A stretch of DNA of 64,000 nucleotides from Chitinimonas arctica (GTDB taxonomy: Bacteria; Pseudomonadota; Gammaproteobacteria; Burkholderiales; Chitinimonadaceae), in assembly GCF_007431345.1 (NCBI RefSeq), contig NZ_CP041730.1, forward strand, positions 3,224,001 to 3,288,000, written 5' to 3'. Positions within the stretch are counted from its first letter, which is position 1; every line of letters begins with the position of its first letter. Positions 34,095 to 42,998 of the stretch are shown here, in pieces. A program made the translations under genes and the position numbers. The notes below the pieces were generated by a model. It had not been told where the DNA came from and ran no database searches. It was given only the letters and a program-made list of their open reading frames with translations.

Positions 34095-37000
34095 TCACAA
34101 TTTGGCTGGGCAGGAGAACTGCGTCAGCTCGGCCATGCGGAAGGGATTCTGTACGCTGGAGGCGGTTACCTCGTACTGGATCGACTTGCCGCCAATATCA
34201 AAACTGACCCGGAAACGTTCGGGTTGATTGGATGGGGTGATCTGCGCCTTATCCAGCGCACGGAACAGCGCCCAGCCGCCTTCAAAGCTCATGCCGCCGA
34301 TTTCGGCGCCGCCGGGGCCGGTGAACTGCAGGCGGACCTGATGGCCACCGCGCGGGCCGGGCCAGTTGATGGTGACCGGGACCTGTGGACCATGGTTGTA
34401 GCGGATCAGTTGTCCGTCCACGTCCAGGATGGCCTGGATCACGTTGGCGTCCATCTCCACCGGCTTGAAGTCCAGCCGCAGGGCCGGTACGCGGCTGCCG
34501 TTCTGGAAGAACACATCGCGGATGGTGGCGGCGCGCTGGAACTGGATCAGCGCGCCCGAGGCGTCGCCCATATTGCCTTCGCCCACCTGGCGGAAGGTCC
34601 ACGGACGGCGGCTGGTATCGACATACTGGGCCAGATTCTTCTGGAAGAAGTCATCCAGTACCCCGCCGGTGGTGAACAGCCGGCCGAAATCCTCCGGCCG
34701 TACTTCCGCCGCGGCATTGCGGTTGAAGGGATAGCGGCCGACCACGGCACGGCTGCAGAACTCGCCGACCGAGGCGCCCAGGTTGGCGGATAGATTCTGC
34801 CGGGTCACGCCCAGCGCCTGCGACACGCCCGTGCTGGACAAGGAATCCAGCACGCCATGCAGCGGCTCCGGCATGCGCGCCGCCTCGGCCTTCAAGCGCG
34901 TCGGCAGATCGCTCTGCGGCGCCGCCACGCCGCCCTGCACGGCGGTCTCGGTGGCCGTCAGGAAGGTGTAGAACTCGTTCAGCAAGGCGATGGAGGCATC
35001 GATCGGCGCCGGGCCGTTCGGCGTGGTCGGCTGCACCATGCGGCGCAGGCCTTCGAAGCGGTCGTCCACCACCCGCTCCATCTTGTAGTCCACGCCCGGA
35101 CCTTGCTGGGTATTGCTCTGGCCGATCAGCTTGAGCAGGCCGTCCTTCTTCTCGCGCAAGCTATCGGATGCCTTGTCCACGGTGTTCTTCGCGGTTTCGG
35201 CGTACTGGGCCAGCGAGGTCTCGCGCACCACCCCGCGTAGCAGGGCCAGCAGCGGCGAATCGGTGGCGGACAGCACGCGGGCCGCCTGTACGCTCTGCGA
35301 CAGATTGCCGAAATGCACCAGCCGGACGTCCTTGACGAACTGGTCCCAGGTATTGGCGTACTCTTCCAGGTAGATGCGCCGTACTGCGTCACTGACCTTG
35401 CTCAGTTCGGCGGCGGGGAGCGGTTTGCCCTGGGCGTCGCTCTGCTGGTTGCCCAGCACCCAGCGTTCTTCCGACACCATGGCCGTGGCCACCGGGGCGA
35501 TTTCCTTCAGGAAGCCGTGATAGTAGCCGCGCACCGTAAAGAAGCCGGGTACGCCCTTGCTCAGTGATTGGCCGCTGGCACGGGTAAACACCAGCATGGC
35601 GGACGGGCCGGCTACCTCGGAAATCTTGAAGTCGGTGGCCACACCGTTGACACCGATGCGCTTGAGCCGGCCATAGACCCGCTCGGGCAGGCTCTTGCGC
35701 AGCAGGATATCGCGGGCATCGGCGATCAGCTTTTCGTCCATCGCCACCGGACTGTTGAGGGTCCCGCGCGACAACAAGGCGTCCAGATGCGCTTCCAGCT
35801 CGTTGCGCTGGGCGGCGGTGACTTCCCGCGCCAGGTTGGATTCCCAATCGACCATGACCCAGGCCTTGAAGGCTTCGGCATCGAAATGCTTGCTGTCCTT
35901 CAGCATGATGTAGGCCTTGAGGGCCTCGTACAGCAGGTCGGTATCGTGCTGGCTTTCGCGCAGCACCCCTTCCAGGCGATAGACGATGCGCGGCAGCAGG
36001 GCATCCTGCAGCAGGCGTTCGTAGGCATTCTTGGCGGCGGCGTCCAGCTTGTCGCCCTGGTACAGGCCGAAGCGCAGCGACAGCGGTACGGCGTCGCGCC
36101 GTACCCCGCTGGTCTCGGTCACATCGCGTACCGCGTGCAATACCGGAATCAATTCCGCCAGCTTGCCGTCCTGACCCACCACCAGGCCTTCGACCTTGGT
36201 GCGGGCGGCCGGCAGTTGCCCACCTACCTGTTCGACATAATGGCTATTGCGGACATAGCTGGTGCCCCAGGCCGCCACGGCCACGCAGGCGGCCACCGCC
36301 AGCCCGGCATAACCGCCGCCGGTCAACAGGGCGCGGCGGCGGCGCCAGCTGCGGTTGGTGCCGGCCAGGTGGGCCTCGGCGAAGATCACATCGTTCAGCA
36401 GGCGCGAGATAAAGAATCCCCGGCCGGCGCTGCCCTGGCTGCCGCCCGCCGGCCTATCCAGCTGGCCACGGCTGTATTGGCCGAACAGCGGGTCGAGCGG
36501 CTGGCCTTCTTGCGTGCCGCTGGTGAAATACACCCCGCGCAGCATGGAAGTGGCCTGGTAGGGCGTAGGCGCGAAGACCAGGTTGAGGAATTCCAGCAAG
36601 GGCTCGCGCAAGACGCCGAAACGCTGCGGGAAATGGCAGAGCTGGGTGCGCCGCTGCACATCGCGCTCGCGTTCCAGGCGTTCCACCAGACGGCCGTGCA
36701 GGCGCTCGATCAGGCTGTCGAACTCCACCGCCGCCTGTTCGCGCGGAGCAGTGGTCTGGCCGCGCGGCAGGGTCATGCCCCATACCTGGGTGCGTTCTTC
36801 GGCGCTCAGTTCATCGAAATACTCGCCGAAGCCGGCGATCAGATCGACCTTGGTGACCAGCACGTAGATCGGGAAGTCGATCTGCAGATCGTCGCGCAAT
36901 TCATTGATACGGCTGCGCAGGGCCGAGGCCTGCAATTCGATCTCGAAGCTGCTGCTCTGCAGCAGATCGGCGGCGCTGATGGTCAGCATCACGCCGTTGA

Positions 37001-37691
37001 TGGGCTGGCGGGGCCGGTGCTTGGTCAGCAGGCGCAGGAAGCTGCCCCATTCCTTGCTGTCGGCCACCTTGTCGCTGGCCTGGGTGCTATAGCGGCCGGC
37101 GGTATCGAGCAGGACGGCACGGTCGGTGAACAGCCAGCTGCAATTACGCGTGCCGCCCACGCCCCGCACGCTTTCGCTGGGGAAGTGCTCGGCCAGCGGG
37201 AAACGCAGGCCGGAATTGACCAGGGCGGTGGTCTTGCCGGTGCCCGGGGCGCCGACGATGACATACCAGGGCAGTTGGTACAGATGGGCTTCGCTGTCGA
37301 AGCGGCCCAGCAGCTTGCGCCAGCCGCTGGTGTTGCCCTGCTCCTGGGCGCGGGCCTGCCGCAAGATGCCCAGGGCTTCGCTGAACCGTTGTTGCAGTAG
37401 CTGGTTTTCTTCGCTGTCCTGGCCGGCGGGAACCTGCTTGCCTTGGGCGACCAGGCCGCTTTCCAGGGCACGGCCGGCACGCCAGCGGCGCCACCAGCCT
37501 ATGCCCAGGTAGAGCAGATAGGCCAGGATCAATCCACCCAGCAGCGCCAGGCGTGCCCATACCGGCGCGAGCGGGCGCCATTCGGCGATGGCGACCAGGG
37601 GGCCGACGAACCAGATGACGCCGGCCAGGCAGAGAAAGCCCAGCGCGACCAGGACCCAACGGTTGAACAGTAAGCGGAACAGTCTTTTCAT
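34095..37691 (-). CDS. tssM: T6SS membrane complex protein TssM (IcmF)
   Basis: TssM spans the inner membrane and periplasm and joins TssJ and TssL in the T6SS membrane complex. The 1198-aa protein has two N-terminal transmembrane helices (about 10-32 and 45-66), a cytoplasmic NTPase domain with Walker A GAPGTGKT (147-154), a third transmembrane helix near residue 460, and a long periplasmic part ending in the IcmF C-terminal domain that binds TssJ. An intact Walker A suggests nucleotide binding. Operon position tssL-tssM-tagF. Confidence 0.97.
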   Translation of the reverse strand: MKRLFRLLFNRWVLVALGFLCLAGVIWFVGPLVAIAEWRPLAPVWARLALLGGLILAYLLYLGIGWWRRWRAGRALESGLVAQGKQVPAGQDSEENQLLQQRFSEALGILRQARAQEQGNTSGWRKLLGRFDSEAHLYQLPWYVIVGAPGTGKTTALVNSGLRFPLAEHFPSESVRGVGGTRNCSWLFTDRAVLLDTAGRYSTQASDKVADSKEWGSFLRLLTKHRPRQPINGVMLTISAADLLQSSSFEIELQASALRSRINELRDDLQIDFPIYVLVTKVDLIAGFGEYFDELSAEERTQVWGMTLPRGQTTAPREQAAVEFDSLIERLHGRLVERLERERDVQRRTQLCHFPQRFGVLREPLLEFLNLVFAPTPYQATSMLRGVYFTSGTQEGQPLDPLFGQYSRGQLDRPAGGSQGSAGRGFFISRLLNDVIFAEAHLAGTNRSWRRRRALLTGGGYAGLAVAACVAVAAWGTSYVRNSHYVEQVGGQLPAARTKVEGLVVGQDGKLAELIPVLHAVRDVTETSGVRRDAVPLSLRFGLYQGDKLDAAAKNAYERLLQDALLPRIVYRLEGVLRESQHDTDLLYEALKAYIMLKDSKHFDAEAFKAWVMVDWESNLAREVTAAQRNELEAHLDALLSRGTLNSPVAMDEKLIADARDILLRKSLPERVYGRLKRIGVNGVATDFKISEVAGPSAMLVFTRASGQSLSKGVPGFFTVRGYYHGFLKEIAPVATAMVSEERWVLGNQQSDAQGKPLPAAELSKVSDAVRRIYLEEYANTWDQFVKDVRLVHFGNLSQSVQAARVLSATDSPLLALLRGVVRETSLAQYAETAKNTVDKASDSLREKKDGLLKLIGQSNTQQGPGVDYKMERVVDDRFEGLRRMVQPTTPNGPAPIDASIALLNEFYTFLTATETAVQGGVAAPQSDLPTRLKAEAARMPEPLHGVLDSLSSTGVSQALGVTRQNLSANLGASVGEFCSRAVVGRYPFNRNAAAEVRPEDFGRLFTTGGVLDDFFQKNLAQYVDTSRRPWTFRQVGEGNMGDASGALIQFQRAATIRDVFFQNGSRVPALRLDFKPVEMDANVIQAILDVDGQLIRYNHGPQVPVTINWPGPRGGHQVRLQFTGPGGAEIGGMSFEGGWALFRALDKAQITPSNQPERFRVSFDIGGKSIQYEVTASSVQNPFRMAELTQFSCPAKL

Positions 37692-37708
37692 GATGAGTGC
37701 AGTCGGGC

Positions 37709-38971
37709 CTATTTGCTGACGAACAGCGTGATCTCAACGCGGCGATTGCGCGCACGATTGGCGGGCGTGTCATTGACTACCACCGGCTCGCTATCGGAGC
37801 GGCCGTCCACCAGCAGGCGGTTGGCCGGCAGCGACTCGGCCAGCAGGTCGCGGACCGCTTCGGCGCGGGCGCGCGACAGATGCCAGTTGGAGGGGAAGCG
37901 CATGGAGCGCAGCGGCTGGTTGTCGGTATGGCCGCTGATCAGGATCTGGCCGTTGACCTTGCCCAGTTCCGCGCTGATGCGCGCCAATACCGGCATATAA
38001 GCGCTGGTGACATCGGCGCTGCCCGATTCGAACAGGCCGTCGCCACGAATGGTGATGACGGAGCGGTTCTCGTGGTCGGCCACCGATACCAGTCCCTCGC
38101 TGATCTCGCGTTGCAGCAGGCCGGCCAGGCGCGGTACGGCCGCCGGTTTGTCCAGTGCATGGGTGGGTACGCGGGCGCGCAGGCTTTGGATATCGCCGAA
38201 TACCGGGTCGGAATCGCGGTTCAGGGTCAGCGACAGGCCCATATACACCAGCGTCAGCAGCAAGGCGGTGGCGGACGCGGTCACCCACAGCGGGATACGT
38301 AGGCCGCTGCGCTTGAGCACGGCGACTTCTCCCTGCCAATGGGGCGACAGTTCGCGCTCGCCGACCGGGCGCTGTTGCCGCAGCATTTCCACCAGCCGGC
38401 GGCGCAATAGCTCCAGTTGGGCGGCCCCGTCGTTCAACACCCGGTAGCGGCCTTCGAAGCCCAGGCACAGGCACAGGTACATCAGTTCCAGCAGGTCGCG
38501 GTTGCCGACCGGGTTCTCGCCCAGCTTGGACAGCAATTGGTAGAACTTCTCGCCGCCCCAGGTTTCGTTATGGAACATCACCAGCAGGCTGTGCTTGGCC
38601 CAGATGCCGGAGCCGCCCCAGGGCGTTGAAGCGGCCACCTCGTCCAGTAGCGTGCACAGGACATAGCGGCCGGCGATCACATGCTCATGCCGCACGCCGG
38701 CGGTGCGCGCCGCGTCTTCGAAGGCGCGGATCCGCTCCGCCAGGTATTCGCGCAGGGCGGCCGGGTTGGCATGCTGCGGCGTCGCGCGCAACTGGCCGGC
38801 GAGATACAGCAAGGGGTTGGCGCAGGCCACCAGCGGGTTGACGCCGGTGTTGACCGGTTCCTTGCGCTCATCGTCGAAGCTGTCGGCGATGCTGGCCTGG
38901 GAATTGGCCGTGGGTGCCTGGGGCGTATAGCCGCCTGGCGTGGGCTTGAGCAGATTGAAGTCGGCTTCCAT
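37709..38971 (-). CDS. tssL: T6SS membrane protein TssL with OmpA/MotB domain
   Basis: The N-terminal DotU-like cytoplasmic domain (about 40-220) includes NPLVACANPLLYLAGQLR and HNETWGGEKFYQLL. One transmembrane helix (about 227-250) leads to a periplasmic OmpA-like domain (about 305-420) with ISGHTDNQPL (Asp350) and LSRARAEAVRDLL (Arg369), the residues that bind peptidoglycan diaminopimelate. This is the extended TssL type that anchors the system to the cell wall by itself. 420 aa, starting 41 bp after tssK. Confidence 0.95.
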   Translation of the reverse strand: MEADFNLLKPTPGGYTPQAPTANSQASIADSFDDERKEPVNTGVNPLVACANPLLYLAGQLRATPQHANPAALREYLAERIRAFEDAARTAGVRHEHVIAGRYVLCTLLDEVAASTPWGGSGIWAKHSLLVMFHNETWGGEKFYQLLSKLGENPVGNRDLLELMYLCLCLGFEGRYRVLNDGAAQLELLRRRLVEMLRQQRPVGERELSPHWQGEVAVLKRSGLRIPLWVTASATALLLTLVYMGLSLTLNRDSDPVFGDIQSLRARVPTHALDKPAAVPRLAGLLQREISEGLVSVADHENRSVITIRGDGLFESGSADVTSAYMPVLARISAELGKVNGQILISGHTDNQPLRSMRFPSNWHLSRARAEAVRDLLAESLPANRLLVDGRSDSEPVVVNDTPANRARNRRVEITLFVSK

Positions 38972-39012
38972 GATGCATGTGTCCAGTAAGTACGATAGGG
39001 CGGAAGGGGGCT

Positions 39013-40356
39013 TCAGCGCCGAATGGCCCAGAGCGCCAGTTCCAGACCCGGGAATTCACCGCCCAGGTGCAGGGCGATGCCACCGGAGCGCTCCAGCTGC
39101 GCCCAAAGCTCGTGACCGCGATCCAGCTCGAAGTAATGGTAGCCGGCGTGATAAGGCACCTGGCGAGGCGCCACCGGCAGGGACTGCAGGCCGATGCCGG
39201 GCAGCTGCAGATTGACCAGGTCGCGGATCTTGTCGATCGGACCGATCTTGATCTGGCTGGGCAGGCGCTGGCGCAATGCTTCGGCCGGCATCTGGCCGCG
39301 CGCGGCCAGGACGAAGCTGGCTTCGCGGAACAAGGCCAGGTCGGGGGTAATGGCCACCCGCACGCCGTACTTGCGGTCCTGCAACTCTATCGCCACCGCG
39401 CTCTGGTCGATGACCACCGCCAAGGCGCGCCGGAGTTCCGTCATCAAGGGCGCGAAGCTGGCATCGAGCCGGTCGGCGTCGTAGGCGGGGAATTCGGGCG
39501 GCAGCCGGTCTTCGCGGGCGAATACCGCCAGGTCGCCGGCCAGCTGCAATCCCAGCTGGTAGAAACCGGCCGGATGCGAGGCCGGCATGGCGACCACTTG
39601 CGCCAGAACGGGCGAGTAGCGGTTCAGCGTCTGCAGCAACAGGTATTCGGCCACTTCGGCTACGCTGCCGCGCCCCGGCTGGGCGATGCGGGCGGCCAGG
39701 GCGTTGGCGCGCTGCCGCACCAGGCCGAGGATCTCGCGCGGGAAACTTTCCAGGCTCACATGTGCCTGATAGCTTAGTGCCGGCGGCAGGAAATTTTCGT
39801 CCAGGGTTAGCTCGCCGTTAGGCAGCCGTTCCCGCACCCGCGCCACCGCGATGCCGCTGAAACCGCCGTGCATATCGCGCGCCAGCATAAGGCGGCAGTT
39901 AAGGCGGCCCAGCAGCATGTCGGCCGATTTGCCCGGCGCGGTCACGTCATCCACCTTGCTGGCCAGTGCGACATAGCGGGACATCACCGCCATGGCCGGA
40001 TCGAGCTGGTGGCTGGCGTGGGTGTCGCTGGGCAGGGGCAGGGCCAGGAAGACCAGTTCGTCGCGCACGTCGGCCGGCACATCCAGCGGCGCGGGCAGCG
40101 GATCGTCGCCGCCGCAATCGAAGGGCGTGCCATCGCGGAAGCGGCCGCTGGCCCGTTCCAGGCCAAGCTTGCCCATCACCAGGCGCGCGCCGTCCAGGCG
40201 CAACTGTTGGCAGCCCCAGAACCAGTCGTTCATGGTGGCAGCCGCTACCAGCCGCTCCACGTGTCTTTCCTGTTGCTGGAAGTGTTGCGGCTGAAGGAAC
40301 AGCCCCTCGCTCCAGATGACGCGATTGTGTTTCACGATAGTGGGATTCCGTTGCAA
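39013..40356 (-). CDS. tssK: T6SS baseplate protein TssK
   Basis: TssK links the baseplate to the TssJLM membrane complex. The 447-aa product has the family's signature N-terminus: VIWSEGLFLQPQHFQQQERH, followed by WFWGCQQLRLD and the conserved shoulder and neck regions (YVALASKVDD, FPREILGLVRQRANALA). Length is as expected. It lies between tssJ (27 bp gap) and tssL on the minus strand. Confidence 0.96.
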   Translation of the reverse strand: MQRNPTIVKHNRVIWSEGLFLQPQHFQQQERHVERLVAAATMNDWFWGCQQLRLDGARLVMGKLGLERASGRFRDGTPFDCGGDDPLPAPLDVPADVRDELVFLALPLPSDTHASHQLDPAMAVMSRYVALASKVDDVTAPGKSADMLLGRLNCRLMLARDMHGGFSGIAVARVRERLPNGELTLDENFLPPALSYQAHVSLESFPREILGLVRQRANALAARIAQPGRGSVAEVAEYLLLQTLNRYSPVLAQVVAMPASHPAGFYQLGLQLAGDLAVFAREDRLPPEFPAYDADRLDASFAPLMTELRRALAVVIDQSAVAIELQDRKYGVRVAITPDLALFREASFVLAARGQMPAEALRQRLPSQIKIGPIDKIRDLVNLQLPGIGLQSLPVAPRQVPYHAGYHYFELDRGHELWAQLERSGGIALHLGGEFPGLELALWAIRR

Positions 40357-40383
40357 GTTTTACCGGCCAGGGGCCCCGGATGG

Positions 40384-41001
40384 TTAAGGCAGCGGCAGGC
40401 GCTTGAGGCGTTTGGTGACGGCCTGCTGGGCACGCTCCTTGGCGGCCTGCTTCGCCTCTTCCTCGGCGCTGCGTAGCATTTCGTCGCGCTTCTCCGCCAA
40501 TTTCTCCTGCAGCTTTTCCAGCTCGCGGGTACCGTCGGCAGTGCGGATACTGACCTTGTTGTCTGACAATTCGATGATCAGGGGCAGATCCTTGTCACCC
40601 TGGCTGACATCCAGCGTGCCGCGCCATTGCGCGTTTTCCAGATCGCGGAAGGCGGCGATCAGCGCCAGGTAGCGGACCTCGGGCGCCAGCGGACGGGTGA
40701 TGCGCTGCTTCATGCCAGGCGTCAGGACGATCTCTTCGACCGTGACATAGTCGCTGCCCAATGCCTGGGCCGGCCGCTCATATAAGGAGAAGAAGTCGCT
40801 GGTCTGGAAGTTGGCCAGCGATTTCAGATGGAACAGCTTGACGACCACCGGCGAAGCACGGCCGCTGGCGTCGGGATTGACCTTGGGCGAGGCAAAGATC
40901 AGTCCGTCCATGGTGACCGGCTTGCTGGCGCAGCCGACGAGCAGCAGTGCGCCCAGAGCGGCGGCGGCCCAGCGTGCCAGCCTTGGAAGAGGGAGTTTCA
41001 T
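40384..41001 (-). CDS. tssJ: T6SS outer membrane lipoprotein TssJ
   Basis: TssJ anchors the T6SS membrane complex in the outer membrane. The 205-aa product has a lipoprotein signal with LVGC (Cys24), then the TssJ beta-sandwich: SPVVVKLFHLKSLANFQTSD and FFSLYERPAQALG. The C-terminal 50 residues are a charged helix (EKLAEKRDEMLRSAEEEAKQ and beyond) beyond the usual TssJ length, an unusual extension that could be a periplasmic coiled coil. GAGGAAA stands ahead of ATG 41001. First gene of the minus-strand operon. Confidence 0.92.
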   Translation of the reverse strand: MKLPLPRLARWAAAALGALLLVGCASKPVTMDGLIFASPKVNPDASGRASPVVVKLFHLKSLANFQTSDFFSLYERPAQALGSDYVTVEEIVLTPGMKQRITRPLAPEVRYLALIAAFRDLENAQWRGTLDVSQGDKDLPLIIELSDNKVSIRTADGTRELEKLQEKLAEKRDEMLRSAEEEAKQAAKERAQQAVTKRLKRLPLP

Positions 41002-41202
41002 GACGGTTTTCCTCACTTGGACCCACCTCAAGACGGGCGGTATTTTTGGGGATCGGGGGCGGCGCAATAACGCACCTTCGCGCGCGATATATATAATATC
41101 AAACAGCGCGGCCGCCCGGACCGCGAAGGGTGCTCAAGCAGCTGATTAATAATACGATTATATTCGGATGCGGACCGGGAAACAGCCAGCAGGAGGGGGA
41201 AA

Positions 41203-41238
41203 ATGACACAAACGGTGCGAGCTGGTCAACTGCGATGA
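41203..41238 (+). other. Candidate 11-codon leader ORF with strong ribosome binding site
   Basis: AGGAGGGGGAAA directly precedes ATG 41203, which reads MTQTVRAGQLR and stops at 41238. A second mini-ORF overlaps it by 4 bp (ATGA at 41235) and encodes 13 residues to 41276. The Shine-Dalgarno is better than that of most real genes here, hinting at a translated leader upstream of tssA. No homology is expected at this length. Confidence 0.35.
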
Positions 41239-41325
41239 AAATTAGCGAACGGTTAATGGTTAATGGTGAAAAATGACATTTGTCTAGTGCAGTGATTTGC
41301 CATAGCATCACCAGTTAACAAAAAA

Positions 41326-41348
41326 CTACACGACACTTTTTAGTGTAG
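41326..41348 (+). promoter_or_regulatory. Hairpin next to the tssA ribosome binding site
   Basis: CTACAC (41326-41331) pairs with GTGTAG (41343-41348), and a nested ACACT-TTTT-AGTGT (41333-41346) offers an alternative fold. The GGGGAGGG Shine-Dalgarno starts at 41348, so folding may affect tssA translation. Confidence 0.4.
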
Positions 41349-41357
41349 GGGAGGGAA

Positions 41358-42392
41358 ATGATGCACATGGATATTGCGCCGCTGCTTGAGCCCGTCGATG
41401 CGTCGGCGCCTTGCGGCCAGAACCTCGAATACAGCCAGGAATTCCTTGCCTTGGAATCCCTGGTGGTCGGCACGCCTGAACAACAGTTCGGCGACACCGT
41501 CATCGCCGCCGTCGCGCCCGATTGGGCCGCCGTGGCCAAGCAAAGCGACGGCCTGCTGCGTCAAAGCAAGGACTTGCGCCTTGCCACCCTGCGTACCCGC
41601 GCCGCCATCAATCAAGATGGCGTGGCCGGCTTAGCGTCCGGTTTGGAACTGCTTGCCGGCCTGCTCTCCTCCTACTGGTCCGATCTGCACCCCGAGCTGG
41701 AAGACGGCGATGCCACCATGCGCATCAATGCCCTGTCGGCGCTGTCCAGCGTCGATGCGGTGTTGAATGATCTGCGCCAATCTACTTATATGGAAGTGCG
41801 CGGGCTGGCGGGTTGCCTGGTCAAGGACGTCGAGGCGGCCCTGGCGGGACGCTCCGGCGCGGAGTCGGGCGAATTGAGCGAAGCGGATATCAACCGCCTG
41901 GTCGTCGCCGATTCCGTCCAGGCCGAGCGGCTGGCCGAGCAATTGGGACGCGCCCGTACGGCGGCCGGTACGATTACCGAATTGCTGGACGAGCATACGC
42001 CCTACCATGGCCTGGACTTCACGGCGCTGTTGCGCCTGATCGAGCTGCTGCGCCATCCGCTGGGCAAGACCGCGACAGCGGCGGTGCCCGCCGCTACGCC
42101 GGGTGAAGCTTTGCCGGGCGCGGCCATGCCGGCTGGGGGCGCCGTGGCGGCGCAGTCCGGTGCCGCTCAGGTAGCGGTTCAGTGGCCGAGCGCAGTGAAC
42201 AGCCGACAAGAAGCGGCTCGCCTGGTCGAGCTTGCCTGTGTCTACTTCGAAACCCATGAACCCGGCCACCCGGCGCCGCTGTTGCTGCGCCGTGGACAGA
42301 GGCTGATGACCATGGATTTCCTGGAAATCATCCGCGAGCTGGCACCCGAAGGCATGGGCCAGGTGGAAGCCGCCGCGGGACTTAATCGTTAA
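41358..42392 (+). CDS. tssA: T6SS protein TssA (ImpA N-terminal domain)
   Basis: TssA primes and caps sheath and tail-tube polymerisation. The 344-aa product has the ImpA N-terminal domain: DIAPLLEPVDASAPCGQNLE, then WAAVAKQSDGLLRQSKDLRL and an Ala-rich linker (about 245-280). The C-terminal VYFETHEPGHPAPLLLRRGQ and RLMTMDFLEIIREL are the typical TssA ending. ATG 41358 and ATG 41361 both fit; GGGGAGGG lies 2-5 bp upstream. First gene of the plus-strand T6SS operon. Confidence 0.94.
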   Translation: MMHMDIAPLLEPVDASAPCGQNLEYSQEFLALESLVVGTPEQQFGDTVIAAVAPDWAAVAKQSDGLLRQSKDLRLATLRTRAAINQDGVAGLASGLELLAGLLSSYWSDLHPELEDGDATMRINALSALSSVDAVLNDLRQSTYMEVRGLAGCLVKDVEAALAGRSGAESGELSEADINRLVVADSVQAERLAEQLGRARTAAGTITELLDEHTPYHGLDFTALLRLIELLRHPLGKTATAAVPAATPGEALPGAAMPAGGAVAAQSGAAQVAVQWPSAVNSRQEAARLVELACVYFETHEPGHPAPLLLRRGQRLMTMDFLEIIRELAPEGMGQVEAAAGLNR

Positions 42393-42449
42393 GGGGCCAA
42401 AAGGCCTCGTTGTCATTATTCACATCACCCAGTTATGTAAGGATCCACC

Positions 42450-42977
42450 ATGGCTAAAAGCGATAGCGGACAAAAGTTCATTGCGCGCAATCGCGCGCCC
42501 CGCGTGCAGATCGAGTACGACGTCGAAGTCTATGGCGCCGAGAAAAAGGTTCAACTCCCATTTGTAATGGGCGTGCTCTCGGACCTGTCCGGCAAGTCGG
42601 AAGTCGACCAGGGTTCGGTGGCCGATCGTAAGTTCATGGAGATCGACGTCGACAACTTCGATTCGCGCATGAAGTCGATTCGTCCGCGCGCCGTCTTCAA
42701 CGTGCCCAACGCCCTGACCGGCGAAGGCAACCTGAGTATCGATGTCAGCTTCGAAAGCATGGACGACTTCTCGCCTGCCGCCGTTGCCCGCCAGATCGAG
42801 CCCCTGCGCAAGCTGCTGGAAGCACGTCAGCAATTGGCCAACCTGCTGACCTATATGGATGGCAAGAACGGTGCCGAGTCGTTGATCGGTAAGCTGCTGC
42901 AGGACCCGGCGCTGTTGGCCGCGCTCTCCGCCGCCCCCAAGACCGTGGCGGATGACACCGCTCCGGTGGCCGAATAA
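42450..42977 (+). CDS. tssB: T6SS contractile sheath small subunit TssB (VipA)
   Basis: TssB forms the contractile sheath together with TssC. The 175-aa protein begins MAKSDSGQKFIARNRAPRVQ and shows the sheath-interface VQIEYDVEVYGAEKKVQLPF and VMGVLSDLSG, then FMEIDVDNFDSRMKSIRPR. AGGATCC precedes the ATG. It lies 57 bp after tssA and 21 bp before tssC. Confidence 0.97.
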   Translation: MAKSDSGQKFIARNRAPRVQIEYDVEVYGAEKKVQLPFVMGVLSDLSGKSEVDQGSVADRKFMEIDVDNFDSRMKSIRPRAVFNVPNALTGEGNLSIDVSFESMDDFSPAAVARQIEPLRKLLEARQQLANLLTYMDGKNGAESLIGKLLQDPALLAALSAAPKTVADDTAPVAE

Positions 42978-42998
42978 GTTAGTGCGAGAGGACGCAAG

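Larger units (their letters stand above)
41002..41357. promoter_or_regulatory. Divergent T6SS control region between tssJ and tssA
   Basis: These 356 bp separate the two main T6SS operons and are clearly more AT-rich than their surroundings. They contain TATAAT at 41092-41097 within an ATATATATAATAT tract (symmetric enough to serve either strand) and a GGTTAATGGTTAATGGTG direct repeat (41251-41268). Two overlapping mini-ORFs follow a strong Shine-Dalgarno, and a hairpin lies beside the tssA ribosome binding site. No sigma-54 -24/-12 site with correct spacing was found. Confidence 0.55.
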
